A DNA stretch of 64,000 bases from assembly GCA_036346275.1 (NCBI GenBank), contig JAYEVK010000275.1, positions 124,001-188,000 of the forward strand. The letters are read 5' to 3'. The DNA comes from Otatea glauca (Eukaryota; Streptophyta; Magnoliopsida; Poales; Poaceae). Below are positions 1 through 11,905 of the stretch, in pieces. Numbering within the stretch: the first letter of the stretch is position 1; the number at the start of each line of letters is the position of its first letter. The notes beneath the pieces are model-generated. The model made no database searches. It had not been told where the DNA came from and saw only the letters and a list, made by a program, of their open reading frames with translations. Made by a program: the position numbers and the translations under genes.

Positions 1-123
1 AGATGTGATCCGAAAATAAAATTTGAAACCTTGCGCCAACTCTCTGATCTGTTTTAGTGTACGTGCAACGGGATACAATGGACTAATGGTGTACTAGGAG
101 TAGATGTTGGCCCGAAGACATAA

Positions 124-258
124 AGCCCATTCAATAGTGAACAAGCTGGGTCTGCCCGGCCCACGGCCCGGCCCACCTTCTCGCCTCTTGGTCCTTGTGG
201 GATCAGAGGAACGAAACCCTGGCTCCCGTCCTGACCTGAGGTTGCCAAGCGTATATAT
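124..258 (+). promoter_or_regulatory. Promoter of the GRWD1-type gene (site II motifs, telo-box, TATA)
   Basis: Three site II motifs (AGCCCA at 124-129, GGCCCA at 158-163 and 170-175) are followed by a telo-box AAACCCT at 214-220 and a TATATAT box at about 252-258. The start codon is at 418, so the leader would be roughly 130 nt and pyrimidine-rich. Site II plus telo-box is the known signature of plant ribosomal-protein and ribosome-biogenesis promoters, which fits the predicted role of the downstream gene. The motifs are seen directly; their activity is inferred. Confidence 0.7.
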
Positions 259-417
259 TGCCGCCGCCAATTCCAAACCCCTCTCGTCCGGCTCCGACCA
301 CCGCTTCTTCTCCTCCCGTCCCTCCCTCGCAGGCGCACCTTTGCATCCTCCTATTCCCACTTCAAGACCCCTCGCCTCGCCTCGCCGCGCCCTTCTCTTC
401 CTTCGCACAAACAGTTG

Positions 418-3400
418 ATGGGTCGCACCGTCAAGAGGGCCAAGAAGGCCAAATCCAAGAACAAGACCAAGGTACGCGGCTATACATCAAATTGCGTTTG
501 ATACTTCTTCTTTTTTCTTATTCTGTGTATTAGCTGGAAGTTTTGACCTTTGATTGCCCCTAATTTTGCTATTTTATTGGTTTCAAGAAAGGTGAAGCTC
601 CTTCGTCTTCTAATCCTGCGGTGGATTCAGGCCCAGCTAAGGTCAGGGAGAAATAACCGATCCATATAAACAACTGACGCTTGCACGAATCAATTTTTTT
701 GGGGTTAAAACTTTGGCCTTTGATCTCTTCTTTTGGTAAGAAGATGCGAATTGTTTCTTTGTGTCAGTTACACTCAAATAATGCTTCTTTTTAGGTATGG
801 CAACCGGGTGTAGATGCACTAGAAGAGGGGGAGGAGCTCCAGTTTGATCCTGAGGCTTACAACTATCTCCGAGGGTTTAGCATTGGCTGGCCTTGCTTGA
901 GGTGAAATTTGTCCGCAAGGGGCATTCTTCTTATCCTAATTTGAATCCAACATATTGTGGCCTATTCTCAACGATTTGCCCTTCCATTGTAGCTTTGATA
1001 TTGTGCGCGATCAACTTGGCCTTGTCCGATCAGAGTTCCCACATACATTATACGGGGTTGCTGGAACTCAGGTTGCGTTCCTCTTTACCCCTTAAAATCT
1101 AGACTTAAATACTCCCACCTCTATATAGTACAGTTGATGGTTCCTTTTACCAACAAAATTGGGACTCCCACCTCTATATAGTGCAGTTGATGGTTCCTGT
1201 TACCATCAAAATTGGGATTGCTCTTCATTTAAGCCACATAGTGACTTTGATATTCTAAATCATAACATGTACTCCTATATGGGTATATTTGGGTTTCTAG
1301 GTTGGTAGTAGATAATCATGTTTGTTTTGAGTCTTGTACAGAAATTCTCATGGGAGAGTGCTGCGATGTTACCTATTTGTAACGAAATGCTATTTCTTAA
1401 CTTTAAACACATAAAAACCATGTCATAAACTTATGTTAATGCTTACTGCCACTTATAGCATGATGTTGCAGTGGTGTTTCATGGTTATTCCTGTTACTTG
1501 TTGGACATGAATTACCCTTGGCCCATAGGCTTTGCAAAATTTTGATGGCTTGCAAGTGAACCCCAACTTGGTTTGCTAAAACATAAGCATGATAATTTAC
1601 TTCAATGAATTGAACTCACACTAGGTTTTGAGCTTGTAGAAATGACATGGTAATGATGGAATTTCAATCCTTGCTTACCAGCTCTGTTTATTTTTTTTTC
1701 AATAAATGTTTTTGTCCACTCCAGTGCTCCACAACCCAAAAATAATCAATCTTTTGTGAACATAGTTTGTCTCTTTATACTAAGAACTATACTTATTGTT
1801 TTTTCAGGCCGAGAAGGCTTCATGGAATTATGTTGGCATTTTCAAGCTTTCAAACATAAATGGGAAGAAACGGGAGCCTGTACCAGCTTCAACAGTTGAT
1901 GGTGACGATGATATGGATAGTGACAGCAGCAGTGATGAAGAAGATGAAGAAATCAGCATAGATACAAAGCCCATTGTACATGTATGTTATCTCCAAGTCG
2001 AAACTCCAAATTTTTCCATGGAAGTAATTGTTGCAGAATTCATCATGGCCCTTTGATAGCTTATAATTTGTTCTGTTGTACCAGCTAAGAAAGGTGGCTC
2101 ACGCTGGGTGTGTAAATCGGATACGCTCAATGACACAACAACCACATCTTTGTGCTACATGGGGAGACACAGGTCATGTTCAGGTAATTCATTTTACCCC
2201 CCCACATTTCTCTTGTACATCAATTCCGATTAGAAAAAAAAACTTTACATCAATCCCTTGTCTTATTTGCCGAGGAACAGAATGGATGGTATATGCATAG
2301 TATTTCCTTTTAAAAAACATGCCCAAGAAACATAATGTACTGCACTGACGACTACTTTCTGTATAATTGTTATAAACTGCCCGTTCCATTGCTACATATG
2401 CAGGTGTGGGACTTCAGATCCTTCATTAATACGTTAGTAGACTCTGGAACAGTTGCACACAAAGAAGAAGACATAATCCATAATCATGTACCTGTGAAAA
2501 TATTTGGTGGACATAAAGATGAAGGCTATGCAATTGATTGGAGTCCAATTGTTACTGGAAGACTTGTTTCTGGTGTGTGTTAGGTCATATCCATGTTACA
2601 ATGTTTGTCCTCTGCTGTAGTGTTTAAAATATTACCACCTTAATGTATCATATGGATCTCTCTGTCCTGTGTTCATAAATCTGTAGTATCATTTAATTTG
2701 GTATATAGAAATTGACGTGGGCCAATTTAATGCTGTCTACACAGGCGATTGCAACAAGTGCATTCACCTGTGGGAGCCGACTTCGAACAATTGGAACGTT
2801 GATACAAAACCATTTGTTGGACACTCTGCAAGCATTGAAGATTTACAGGCATGCCATTGAATGATGTTATCATATATCTACTCTTATATGCTCTAGAAAA
2901 TTTGATTATCTCAACTGCTACTATAATTATATCCTTGCAGTGGAGTCCCACAGAAGCCGACATATTTGCCTCTTGTTCAGTGGATGGAACAATATCTATA
3001 TGGGATATACGGGAAGGGAAGAAGCCATGTATTTCTGTTAAGGCTCACAATGCTGATGTGAATGTCATCTCATGGAATCGGTAAATCTAGTGAAATTTTA
3101 TTATCTTCACTCCTTATAAGCACTATCATTTCTTCTGCGTAGTAGTTTATGCATATTTTGACTTTCATCATCAGGCTTGCTAGCTGTATGATAGCTTCAG
3201 GATGTGATGATGGCAGTTTCTCAATTCGTGATCTTAGATTAATCAAGGTACCTTCGTCTTGATAAAGCACAATTTTCTATGCTTGTCAGTTACTGACAAC
3301 CCTCTTAAATTTTTTTTTCTATATGTGTACTTATTTTTTGTTTTGTTGGGCTACTGTTCGCCTATGTCTATGTATTTAATATTCAGAAAGAAAGATACAA

Positions 3401-4305
3401 TGACTGGGTCTTTTGAAGATAATACAAGATGAGTAATCCTTCTCATGGATTTCATGTGGCATGTTGTTGCTACTAGATTTTTCAAGTGAGATTTATGCTA
3501 GTAGTGTGGTATATGGTATATACATCGTGCACTCTTGTGCAAAAATCAGTGCAGCTGGACTATTGCCTAGTATGTTAAATTACCATTATTATTTAGTATT
3601 GCTTGTGAATGATATATCCACATCTAATCTTTTTCCCTTAACACTTTCTATTATACTGGTAGGCTGACTCCTTGGTAGCACATTTTGAGTACCACAAGCA
3701 CCCGATTACATCTGTGGAATGGAGTCCACACGAAGCATCAACATTGGCTGTATCATCTGCTGACCACCAACTGACGTAAGTCTCCCTGCCTCCTTCCCTC
3801 CTTTCATTTATGTTTTAAGTGTACCAAATTGCCTCAATGTTTTGTCTACTATTTTCTGATGCCTTGAATTGCTTTGCTATAACATCCCGAATTGTTTGTG
3901 TCAGAATTTGGGATCTTTCATTGGAGAAAGATGCAGAAGAGGAGGCCGAGTTCAAAGCAAAGATGAAAGAGCAGGCAAATGCTCCTGACGATTTGCCCCC
4001 ACAACTTCTCTTTGTTCATCAGGTACTGTTATCACATTTCTTCTGACAAATTTAATTTTTTGTGCTCACTTTCTTATTAAGATATTAAAACATCGCCAGA
4101 AGCATTTTTCCGAAACAACATTGATGTTCACTGTTTTTATGTGCAGGGCCAGAAAGATTTGAAAGAATTGCACTGGCACCCACAGATACCTGGGATGATC
4201 ATATCGACAGCAGGTGATGGCTTCAATGTGTTGATGCCTAGCAACATTGATACAACCATTCCATCAGCTGGGGCATCAGTACCTACGGAAGCACCATTCA
4301 GCTAA
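418..4305 (+). CDS. GRWD1: Glutamate-rich WD40 repeat protein, GRWD1/Rrb1-like
   Basis: Thirteen exons can be joined without a frame break: 418-471, 588-641, 795-901, 993-1071, 1808-1981, 2085-2183, 2404-2572, 2745-2848, 2941-3080, 3175-3247, 3663-3775, 3905-4022 and 4147-4305, giving about 480 aa, the usual family length. The N-terminus is Lys-rich (nuclear/nucleolar type). It is followed by a CAF1C/RBBP4-type histone-binding segment (DPEAYNYLRGFSIGWPCL), an acidic Asp/Glu/Ser stretch in exon 5, then WD40 repeats (for example SVDGTISIWDIREG, VEWSPHEASTLAVSSADHQL). Family members act in 60S ribosome assembly as chaperones of ribosomal protein uL3 and can bind histones; that role is inferred. 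All introns are GT-AG except intron 8, which starts with GC at 2849. No interruption was seen, so the gene looks functional. Confidence 0.93.
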
Positions 4306-4619
4306 TTCCAGGGTTATGAATTCATGGATTAAATTCACAATTAGGCAAAGAGGATGTGATACCGTGAATATCGGTTTTAATAGCGTGTATCCCTGTAATG
4401 TTATTCTTTTGTAGGGGTAATTTATCACAGTTTTGCATTAGGTATTATGGACATTTGTTTGAGGAAAGGATAATGAGAAGTGTTGATTTATGAAAACGTT
4501 CTGCTATATAGAAGACAAGATTAATGTAAGCACTTCCTTTTGCTAGCATCGACGATATAGTGCTTGCCATCTTACCTCGACCGAAATGGTCCCTTTTTTT
4601 TTACCTTGGATTAAGAGGT
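4306..4619. other. 3' flank of GRWD1, no further gene
   Basis: This AT-rich sequence follows the stop codon and should contain the 3' UTR, but no canonical AATAAA was seen. The left edge of the neighbouring retrotransposon lies near its right end and could not be fixed. Confidence 0.5.
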
Positions 4620-4788
4620 TTTATTTTCTGCGAATTCAGCTGGATGGCCTGGTACCGATCAGCCAAAAGTCACCAATATGTAGACTTCTATCAATGAAGT
4701 CGAGTTTGTTGGAGCAAATCGCTGCTGTCTTGCTCGGCCAGCCGCATGGTGTGCTTCTGGTGGCACAGCAGCAATCTGCACCTAGAAC

Positions 4789-5662
4789 AAAGGTTTCAAA
4801 TTACGGTTTCGGAATAAATTTCGTCCCTGGCAGGATAACAAAATTTCAAAATTTCGGAAATATTTCGGACGAAATTTGAATTTGAAAATTCAAATCCGGT
4901 CCATTCTGGAAATAAAAATCCGAAATTCGGCGGAAAAACCCGAAATTTCAGGCAAAATTTCCGAAATTTTGGGTTTTTTGTACTGGCTGAAAAGTGGTCT
5001 AAACGTTATCGAAAAATTTTATGATCACACTCCAGTGAATTTATAAAATTCTTACAAGGTACAATACCATATAACAAACGAAGTTTAATGCTTACATACA
5101 TTTGATTGACCAAACAAACAAAGCTTAAATTTTTTGAAAAATTTACATAATGTTACTGAGTCAATTATTAATATCTCAAAAAAAATTTAGATCATAATCA
5201 CACTCAAGAAAATTTATAAAATTCTCACAATATAACTGTCTCAATTATGTTCATTCTGTTTTTGATTTTTTAAAGATAACAAATGAATTTAAATTATTTT
5301 GAAATTTTTTATGCATGATTCTAATCTACTAAGGATAGTACCATAAATTTTTCAGATTATTATCAAGCTTGTACAATTTTATAAAAATCTGACAGTGTTT
5401 CTGCCAAAATTTTAAAATATTTAAAAAATTCGGTTTTTCAACAAATTTTCAAGGAGATGACTTTTCTAAGGGTTATTGGACCAAATCCGGTCAAATCCGC
5501 CCCTAAAAGTTTCAGAACCGGCCAAAAAACGCGAAATTTCGCCCAAAAAATCCAAAATTTCGGTTTACTTTAGCAAATTCAAATTTTTTAAATTTTTTCC
5601 GGTGGTACTTTAGAATTCGGGGTGGTCCGAAATCCGAAATTTCGCCGAATTTTGGAACCATG
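4789..5662. mobile_element. hAT-like non-autonomous element nested in gag
   Basis: The element is flanked by a perfect 8-bp duplication CCTAGAAC (4781-4788 and 5663-5670). Its ends are imperfect inverted repeats (AAAGGTTTCAAATTACGG against CATGGTTCCAAAATTCGG when the right end is reversed). The interior is AT-rich with many short GAAATTTCGG-like words and has no coding capacity. An 8-bp target duplication with CARGG-type termini suits the hAT superfamily, although MULEs can also give 8 bp. Related copies lie at 14783-15238, 16659-17015 and about 33990-35027. Confidence 0.75.
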
Positions 5663-5670
5663 CCTAGAAC

Positions 5671-8600
5671 TAGCCAGGGCTCTGCAGCATTGCCCGCGCA
5701 AGGAACAGAGGCATCGGCACCGGGGCAAGGATTTGCGGGTGTCTGCCATGAAGCCAGCCGGATGCCACTCATCGGGGGAAGAACATTCAGCATGACACGC
5801 GAGGAGACAAATGCGTCTATCAACCCGGATATGTCACTATGCCACCACAACTCGGTAACAGCGCGTGATATCAGGGGCCTGAGGATGATGACCTCCCGTG
5901 GGGCAGTCTACAAGGAGGGCGGCATCATGAATCACGTTCGATGCATGAGGAAGATCGCTGGACTTCCCAACCATCACAGTTGGAGCTTTCAGAATATGAT
6001 GGCACGGGCGACACCGTCTTATGGATTCACTATTGCAAACAGTATTGCAATTTGCACCGCGTACACGATAAATACAATGTGCACTTGGTGGTATTATACC
6101 TTCGGGGAGTTGCATAATATTGATTGGATTCTTGGTTGCAAACCACCCCTGGATACCGTGGGAAGAGTTCACAGCCTTGTTTCTAGATCGGTTCACAACT
6201 TCCATAAATATGGGGCCTTTGGGCGATCTGGTCAGCTTGAAGCAGATCGGCTTGGTGGCCACTTTCAATGATGAGTTCCAGACATTGTTGGCCCGAGTGG
6301 CTCATATTCCATTGCACGCACAACTCGAAATCTACATCGCTAGGTTGGCAAGTACCCTTGGTCAAGAGGTCTGAAGTGATCGACTCCCTTCCCTCGGTAC
6401 CGCCATGCGGCTAGCAAGAGAAGCAGAGGGCATGCAGCAAGCATGTATCGAGGCAGCACAGGCGAGCTCTTTCGGTAGACCTGCCGCGTTCACTCCAGAA
6501 GCCACGGCGGTGCCGACAAGTCCACACCTTGGCCGGTACCGCCTCCAGCAGCACGCCTCCCCTCGGCGCCTCAGCCACCGCCTCTTCCAGCGCCGCTAGT
6601 CTCGATGATCTCTAGCGCCGCTAGTCACGATGATCTCTAGCGCCGGGAGCACGGCTCTAGCACCTCGAGCTGGACCAACAGCGCCCTTATTGACCTCCAG
6701 CCTGAAGTCTAGCGTTGCTGCCCCCATGCGACGCAGGCAACTGAATGCAGCAGAGATGGCTGACGGCAAGGCAAGAGGTCTCTGCTTTAACTGCGATGAG
6801 GCAATCGTTGTAGCCGGCTATTTCTATTAGAAGCACTGGATTATGTGGAGGAAACCGCAGAACCAGCAGCTGATCCGACCATCTCCTTGTTTGCAATTGA
6901 GGGAAAACGCTCCAGTGACATGATGCAACTTCAAGTTCAGATTGGAAGTGTATCTCTTTGTTGTTTGGTGGACTCGGAGAGCACTCACAACTTCCTGAGT
7001 TGTCACACCAGTAGACACATACAAGTTCCATTCCCAGCATGTGAGCAAATGTTTGTCAAGGTAGCCAATGGTCATCAACTACCATGTTTGGGACGTTTCG
7101 ACAACTTGGAGTTTAGCACCAATCAACACTCATTCACGTCATCGTTTCTGGTGATTCCATTGGACGCCTTCGATATGGTCCTTAGAGTTCAGTGGCTTCA
7201 GACATTGGGAGTCATTAGGTGGGATTTCGACAACTGTCAACCATCTCCTGGCCTTGTGCACCGTAGAGCCGCAAGAAGTTTCGGTTCTCATGTGTGACTT
7301 TCAGGATATCTTTGTGGAGCCTCAAGGCTTGCCGCCAGTGCGCCATTGTGATCATCACATTTGTCTCAAGAGGGCACGGATCCAATTGTGGTTCGGCCAT
7401 ACTGCTACTCGTATCGTCAGAAGGATGAGATCGAGTCACAGTGCCAAGAGATGTTTCGCTAAGGCATTATTCGTCCAAGTCGCTCGCTTTTTCCTCTTCG
7501 GTTTTGCTCGTCAAAAAGGCGGATGGCTCATGGCGATTTTTGTGTTGACTATTGGGAAATTGATACGAAAATAGTAAAGGATAAATTTCCTATTCCAGTT
7601 ATCGAAGAGCTGCTAGATGAACTGCATGGTGCTTCCTATTTTTCCAAATTGGATCTTCGTTCCGGTTATCATCAAGTGCGTATGTATCCGGATGACATCG
7701 CCAAAATGGCTTTTCATACTCACCATGGCCACTTCGAATTTTTAGTGATGCCGTTTGGATTGACCAATGCACCATCCACATTTCAAGTTTTGGTGAACTT
7801 CATCTTCCAAGAGTTCCTGCGTCACTTTGTCCTCGTCTTCTTTGATGACATTCTTATTTAGAGCAAGATGAAGGAGGAACATATGTGTCATCTCCGAGCC
7901 ATCTTTCTCCTACTTCGTTATCATGGGCTGCACCTCAAGCTTTCCAAATGTTTTTTTGCATAGCCCAAGCTGGCCTATCTGGGCCATATTGTCACCACAA
8001 GGAGTTCAGGCCGATCCTAGAAAACTCGCTACCATGGCCGACTGGTCCAAACCGGCATCGGTCTCCGTGCTTCACAACTTCCTTGGCCTTGCTTGATACT
8101 GCCGCCTCTTTATTCATAACTATGCGAAAATTGCGACCCCTCTTACAACAATGCTTAAGAAGGGGAGTTTTACATGGTTTGCAGCGGTTCATGTGGCATT
8201 TGATACCCTCAAATCAGCACTGACATCGGCACCCGTAGTTGGTCTTCCCAACTTTGATAATGAGTTTGTCATGGAATGCAACGTGTCCGGGTATGGCATT
8301 GGTGCAATTCTCCACCAACATGGCCATCCCATCGCATTCTTCAATCACAAATTGGCTGATTGCCACACCAAGTTGGCTGTGTATGAGCGCAAACTGATTG
8401 GCCTCTCCAAAGCTGTTCGGCATCGGAGGCCGTAGCTTTGGGATCATCCTTTCCGCGTATGTACCAACCACTACAGCCTCAAATTTTTGTTGGAGCAAAC
8501 GCTTGTCACTCCGCCTCAATAGTATTGGTTAAGCAAGTTGATGGACTTTTCATTTGTTGTTGAGCACAAGCCCGGCAAGGCCAACACAGCAGCTGATGCC

Positions 8601-10027
8601 CTTTCTCGTCAAGGTAAGGCTCCCATGTGCACCGCTCTATCTACCGCTTCGGTGCTTCTTGTGCAGGACTGGTTGACCTCCTTGCGACATGATGCTGCTG
8701 TTCAGGAACACTGCAATTAGCTGCATCAATCTGGTTGGGATCACGGATGGGCAGTGGTGGATGGCCTAGCATATTTTCAAGGTCGCGTATTCATCCCCGA
8801 CACCTCCCAACTCATCCATGCCATTGCTCATGCTGTTCATGATCTTATTCATGAAGGGGTGCACAAAACATTGCACCGATTGCGCCAAAAAAATTATTGG
8901 GCCAACATGCGCACCTCCGTTCAACAGTTAATCAATCAGTGCATCGTTTGTTAGCAGCACAAGTCTTCCACACTACAACCTGCTGGTCCCCTATAGCCCT
9001 TCTCAATTCCTCATCATGTATGGGCTGATATCTCAATGGATTTCATTACGGCGTTACCCCAAATCTCATGGCAAATTGGTCTTGTTCGTAGTCATGGATC
9101 GTCTATCCAAGTATGCCCACTTCATGGCTATGGCACATCCGTTCACAGCCTCTTCGGTCGCCTAAGTTTTTTTATCAGGTGGTTCAACTCCATGGCATTC
9201 CAGATTCCATCCTGAGTGATCGTGATTCGGTCTTCACAAGCGCCTTTTGGCAGGAATTTTTTTGCCTCTGCGGTACGACTCTTCACATCTCTTCTTCCTA
9301 CCATCCTCAAACAGACGGACATATGGAGGTGGTCAATTGCACCATTGAGATGTACTTGCGTTGTTTCGCTTCCACCTTGCCAAGTACTTGGGTTAGGTGG
9401 GTACCATGGGCGGAGTTCTGCTACAACACCTCTTTTCACTCCGCCCATTGCACCACACCCTTCGAATTGGTTTATGGGAGCCCTCCGTCGGCTTTATTGC
9501 CTTACAACACCGACGCCTCTGTCTTGGATGCCGTTGATCAACAACTGGCTGATCGTCAATTGCTCCTTGATCGTGCCAAAGCATTTTTGTAGATGGCCCC
9601 GAACCGCATGAGACAGATTTATGACACCCGTCATCGTGACGTCTAGTTTGAAGTTGGAGAATGGGATTGGCTTCAGTTACAGCATCATCGACAACAGTTT
9701 CTTTGCTCACAAGCTTCCAATAAGCTTACACAGCGATTCTTTGGTCCATTCAAGATCATTGCCAAGATTGGACCCGTGGCTTATTGCTTGGCTCTACCGG
9801 ATGACACTTGCATCCATGATGTCTTCCATGTGTCCCTCGTGAAGTCCTTCCTAGGAACTCCTCCTACAGCACCACCCTCTTTGCCGGCCTCCATGGAACC
9901 AGCCACGACTCCAGCCCTCGAAGCTATTTTGCGCACTCACACAGTTAATAGACAGTAGGACTATTTGGTTCACTAGAAGGACGAATCAATTCGAGCTTGT
10001 GGACAAGCTCGTTTTGGAGGAGGGGAG
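5671..10027 (+). pseudogene. Decayed gag-pol of the chromovirus-like element
   Basis: A gag core is readable at about 6120-6374 (W-x(4)-F...RF pattern) and half of a zinc knuckle near 6780 (LCFNCDE). The protease, around 6950-7020, has its catalytic motif altered to DSES instead of DSG. Reverse transcriptase at 7565-7861 contains KLDLRSGYHQVR and the catalytic FFDDILI box, followed directly by a stop. RNase H lies at about 8151-8435. The integrase zinc-binding region is at 8800-8954 (H...H...C..C) and its catalytic core at 9170-9592 (SDRDSVFTSAFWQ, YHPQTDG). The domains fall in different frames with stops between them, so no polyprotein can be made. Confidence 0.85.
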
Positions 10028-10514
10028 TGATGACACAGATCAGCAGTAGTAGCAAAGGCGCTGGGGCCATGTGTACGTGTCTCGTAAACTTAAAGTGGGC
10101 ACACAACACACGTATAGGGCAGCGCCCAGGGGATAGATTAGGAAGTTTCAGTTTATCTCTAGAGTTGTTATTAGATAAGGAAGTTAGTTTAAATGTAATC
10201 TAGTTTAATTGTCCTAGGACTATTATCTTTAATCGGCTGGGGCTAATCTTCTGAGTCCAAACCGGATGGGACTCCTACTCCCAGCTGGTTAGGCTCCTCC
10301 TGCTGCTCTTCTTTAAAAGGGAGGACAGATTGTAAAGGGGGAAGCAGTGAATAAAATTCAGGAGTTTAGTTAAAAGGCGGAAGGTCTCCCGATCTGAGAC
10401 CCGGTGATTGCTTCCGACTGAGCAATACCTACCTGCCACCACAGCACATCCACTGAGCCCCCACCCTCACAATCCTCTAGTCCCATCCTCGATCCGTTGC
10501 TCGAGCACATAACA
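10028..10514 (+). repeat. 3' LTR of the chromovirus-like element
   Basis: The LTR begins with TGATGACACAG directly after a purine tract (GGAGGAGGGGAG) and ends ...CATAACA, giving standard TG...CA ends and a length of 487 bp. Inside are a TATA-like TTTAAAAGGG near 10312 and an AATAAAA signal near 10350, in promoter-then-polyadenylation order. The matching 5' LTR is absent, so no insertion age can be estimated. Confidence 0.8.
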
Positions 10515-11443
10515 GTCAAATGAGTTTCCAAGATTGAGGTCTGCTGACATTGAAATCAGTTCAAATGCGTTGAGGGCTGCTGGTTCTTCTTCTTTCTTTT
10601 CTATCACATGGTGCTCCTGGAGAACGTCAAATCACAGCATTAGTAGGTCAATCCATGAAAGATTCTGCATGAGGGAGAAAAAATAAATGCAAGAGTGTAT
10701 ATATAATATAGCCATCCACCCACTTCTGAATCATTAAAGACAGCATCAACATCATCCAACGTTGTCATATTTTTTGTCAAACTCTGGGCGTTTGTAACCT
10801 TTTTTGAACCACTCATCGGCTAATATTTCTGGAATTGTTATTCTCTGCCATAGTTCCTTAAGACATTAGATTAATGTATGGCTTTTTTAGAGAATATTTG
10901 AGATTAGTAATGGCTGGGTGAAAACCAGCTCTTTAAGTGCTTAACTGCTTATTGCTTAGCACAGAAGAACCTTCTAAAAGGAGTGCCAACCCCTGTAGCA
11001 CTGGGCCTGACATCATGTGAAAGCCTACTAGAGGATACATTGCATGAGGACCAGGGATCCATTCTGCATAATTATATCAGGAATATCTTATTATTTTAGT
11101 GTTGTTTCGAGCTGTTCTTGTGTTTTAGCATACCGTCATTGGTTTTGGATCAAAGATTCTTGTTAACAACCTCTTGGCAGGAAAAGACGACCAAGGTGGA
11201 AACGTAAATTCCGCATTTGATATCTGCTAGCAAGGGCAGGAAAGAGTCAAACAAGCATGAACAAGCTAGAGAATAGCAGTGCTATAAAAACAGTACAATG
11301 CTCACTTTCTTATACAACGTCGTAATATTAGAGTCCTCGATAATGTCAACAAAGGTGCCGATGGGATATATACATTTTTCTGACATTACCTCTGGTCCAA
11401 CATAGTTTGGAGTCCCGCAAGTTGTGTGCAGCAATCCATCATC
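10515..11443 (-). pseudogene. CIPK: CBL-interacting protein kinase (CIPK) pseudogene fragment
   Basis: On the minus strand, exon-like blocks with splice sites carry clear CIPK motifs. 11390-11443 encodes DDGLLHTTCGTPNYVGPE (activation loop). About 11306-11340 encodes EDSNITTLYKK. 11134-11223 encodes the stretch ending LLTRIFDPKPMT. About 10720-10844 holds RITIPEILADEWFKKGYK, then a LDDVDAVFNDSE segment in another frame. 10515-10616 carries the NAF/FISL domain (PAALNAFELISMSADLN) that binds CBL calcium sensors. The kinase N-lobe is missing, the region between GPE and EDSN (subdomains IX-X) is deleted, a 1-nt frame change separates KKYD from LDDVD, and the C-terminal PPI region is cut off where the retrotransposon LTR begins. 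It is a dead fragment. Confidence 0.85.
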
Positions 11444-11513
11444 CTGAACAAGACCACAAAGAGAAAGGGGATACTTGAAAATATATACTGAGGGACGTGA
11501 GAACTTTTAAACA

Positions 11514-11807
11514 TCAAAGGACATGATTATCTTTAACACACAAAATGTGAACTTTGGAACCTGTTGGTAATAAGCAGTATATTCCTATGCCAAGGAAGGG
11601 TGCCCCTGTATATAGAACCATCACGGTGGCTGCTATTCTCCAGTATCCCTGCGCGCTGTACACCATCGGGTCGTCGCCGTAGCGGGCGATGATCACATCC
11701 TCAGTGGCCATGTTCGCTTCTTCATCTCCTCCTTGTCCATGCTGACATGATACTGTAATCCGTCTCGAATACTGCTGCAAAGGGAACCTATCGGCGGCGC
11801 AGCCCAA
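11514..11807 (-). CDS. Unrecognised small ORF upstream of the CIPK fragment
   Basis: A 97-codon minus-strand frame contains one strongly hydrophobic stretch (WRIAATVMVLYTGAPFLGIG). It does not look like a kinase N-lobe and I recognise no family. It could be a chance ORF, an exon of a captured gene, or remodelled sequence from the CIPK locus. The presence of a real gene is doubtful. Confidence 0.2.
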   Translation of the reverse strand: MGCAADRFPLQQYSRRITVSCQHGQGGDEEANMATEDVIIARYGDDPMVYSAQGYWRIAATVMVLYTGAPFLGIGIYCLLPTGSKVHILCVKDNHVL

Positions 11808-11837
11808 CTGCAGATATAGATAGTAAAACTGGAGATT

Positions 11838-11905
11838 TTTTTTCGAACGAGGTAGCAGGAGCTAGCACTGCTATTTGCATTAAAGTAGAATAGAGTATTT
11901 ATGTA
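11838..11905 (-). mobile_element. Possible LINE 3'-end fragment
   Basis: On the plus strand a T-run is followed by sequence resembling the reversed 3' terminus of the LINE at 48877 (shared words such as GCAGGAG, then ACTGC, then GCATT-AAA). If real, it is a short 3' scrap of a minus-strand LINE. Confidence 0.35.

Larger units (their letters stand above)
4620..10514 (+). mobile_element. 5'-truncated Ty3/gypsy (chromovirus-like) LTR retrotransposon
   Basis: Gag, protease, reverse transcriptase, RNase H and integrase remnants occur in order on the plus strand, followed by a polypurine tract and a 3' LTR (10028-10514). No copy of that LTR is visible upstream, so the element is 5'-truncated; the left border (about 4620) is approximate. 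The tail after integrase resembles the chromodomain region of chromoviruses (FHVSLVKSFLGTPP near 9820-9870, then a VDKLVLEEG-like end just before the LTR). Many in-frame stops and frameshifts mean it cannot move on its own. A hAT-like element (4789-5662) sits within its gag. The 3' LTR abuts a CIPK pseudogene exon. Confidence 0.85.
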
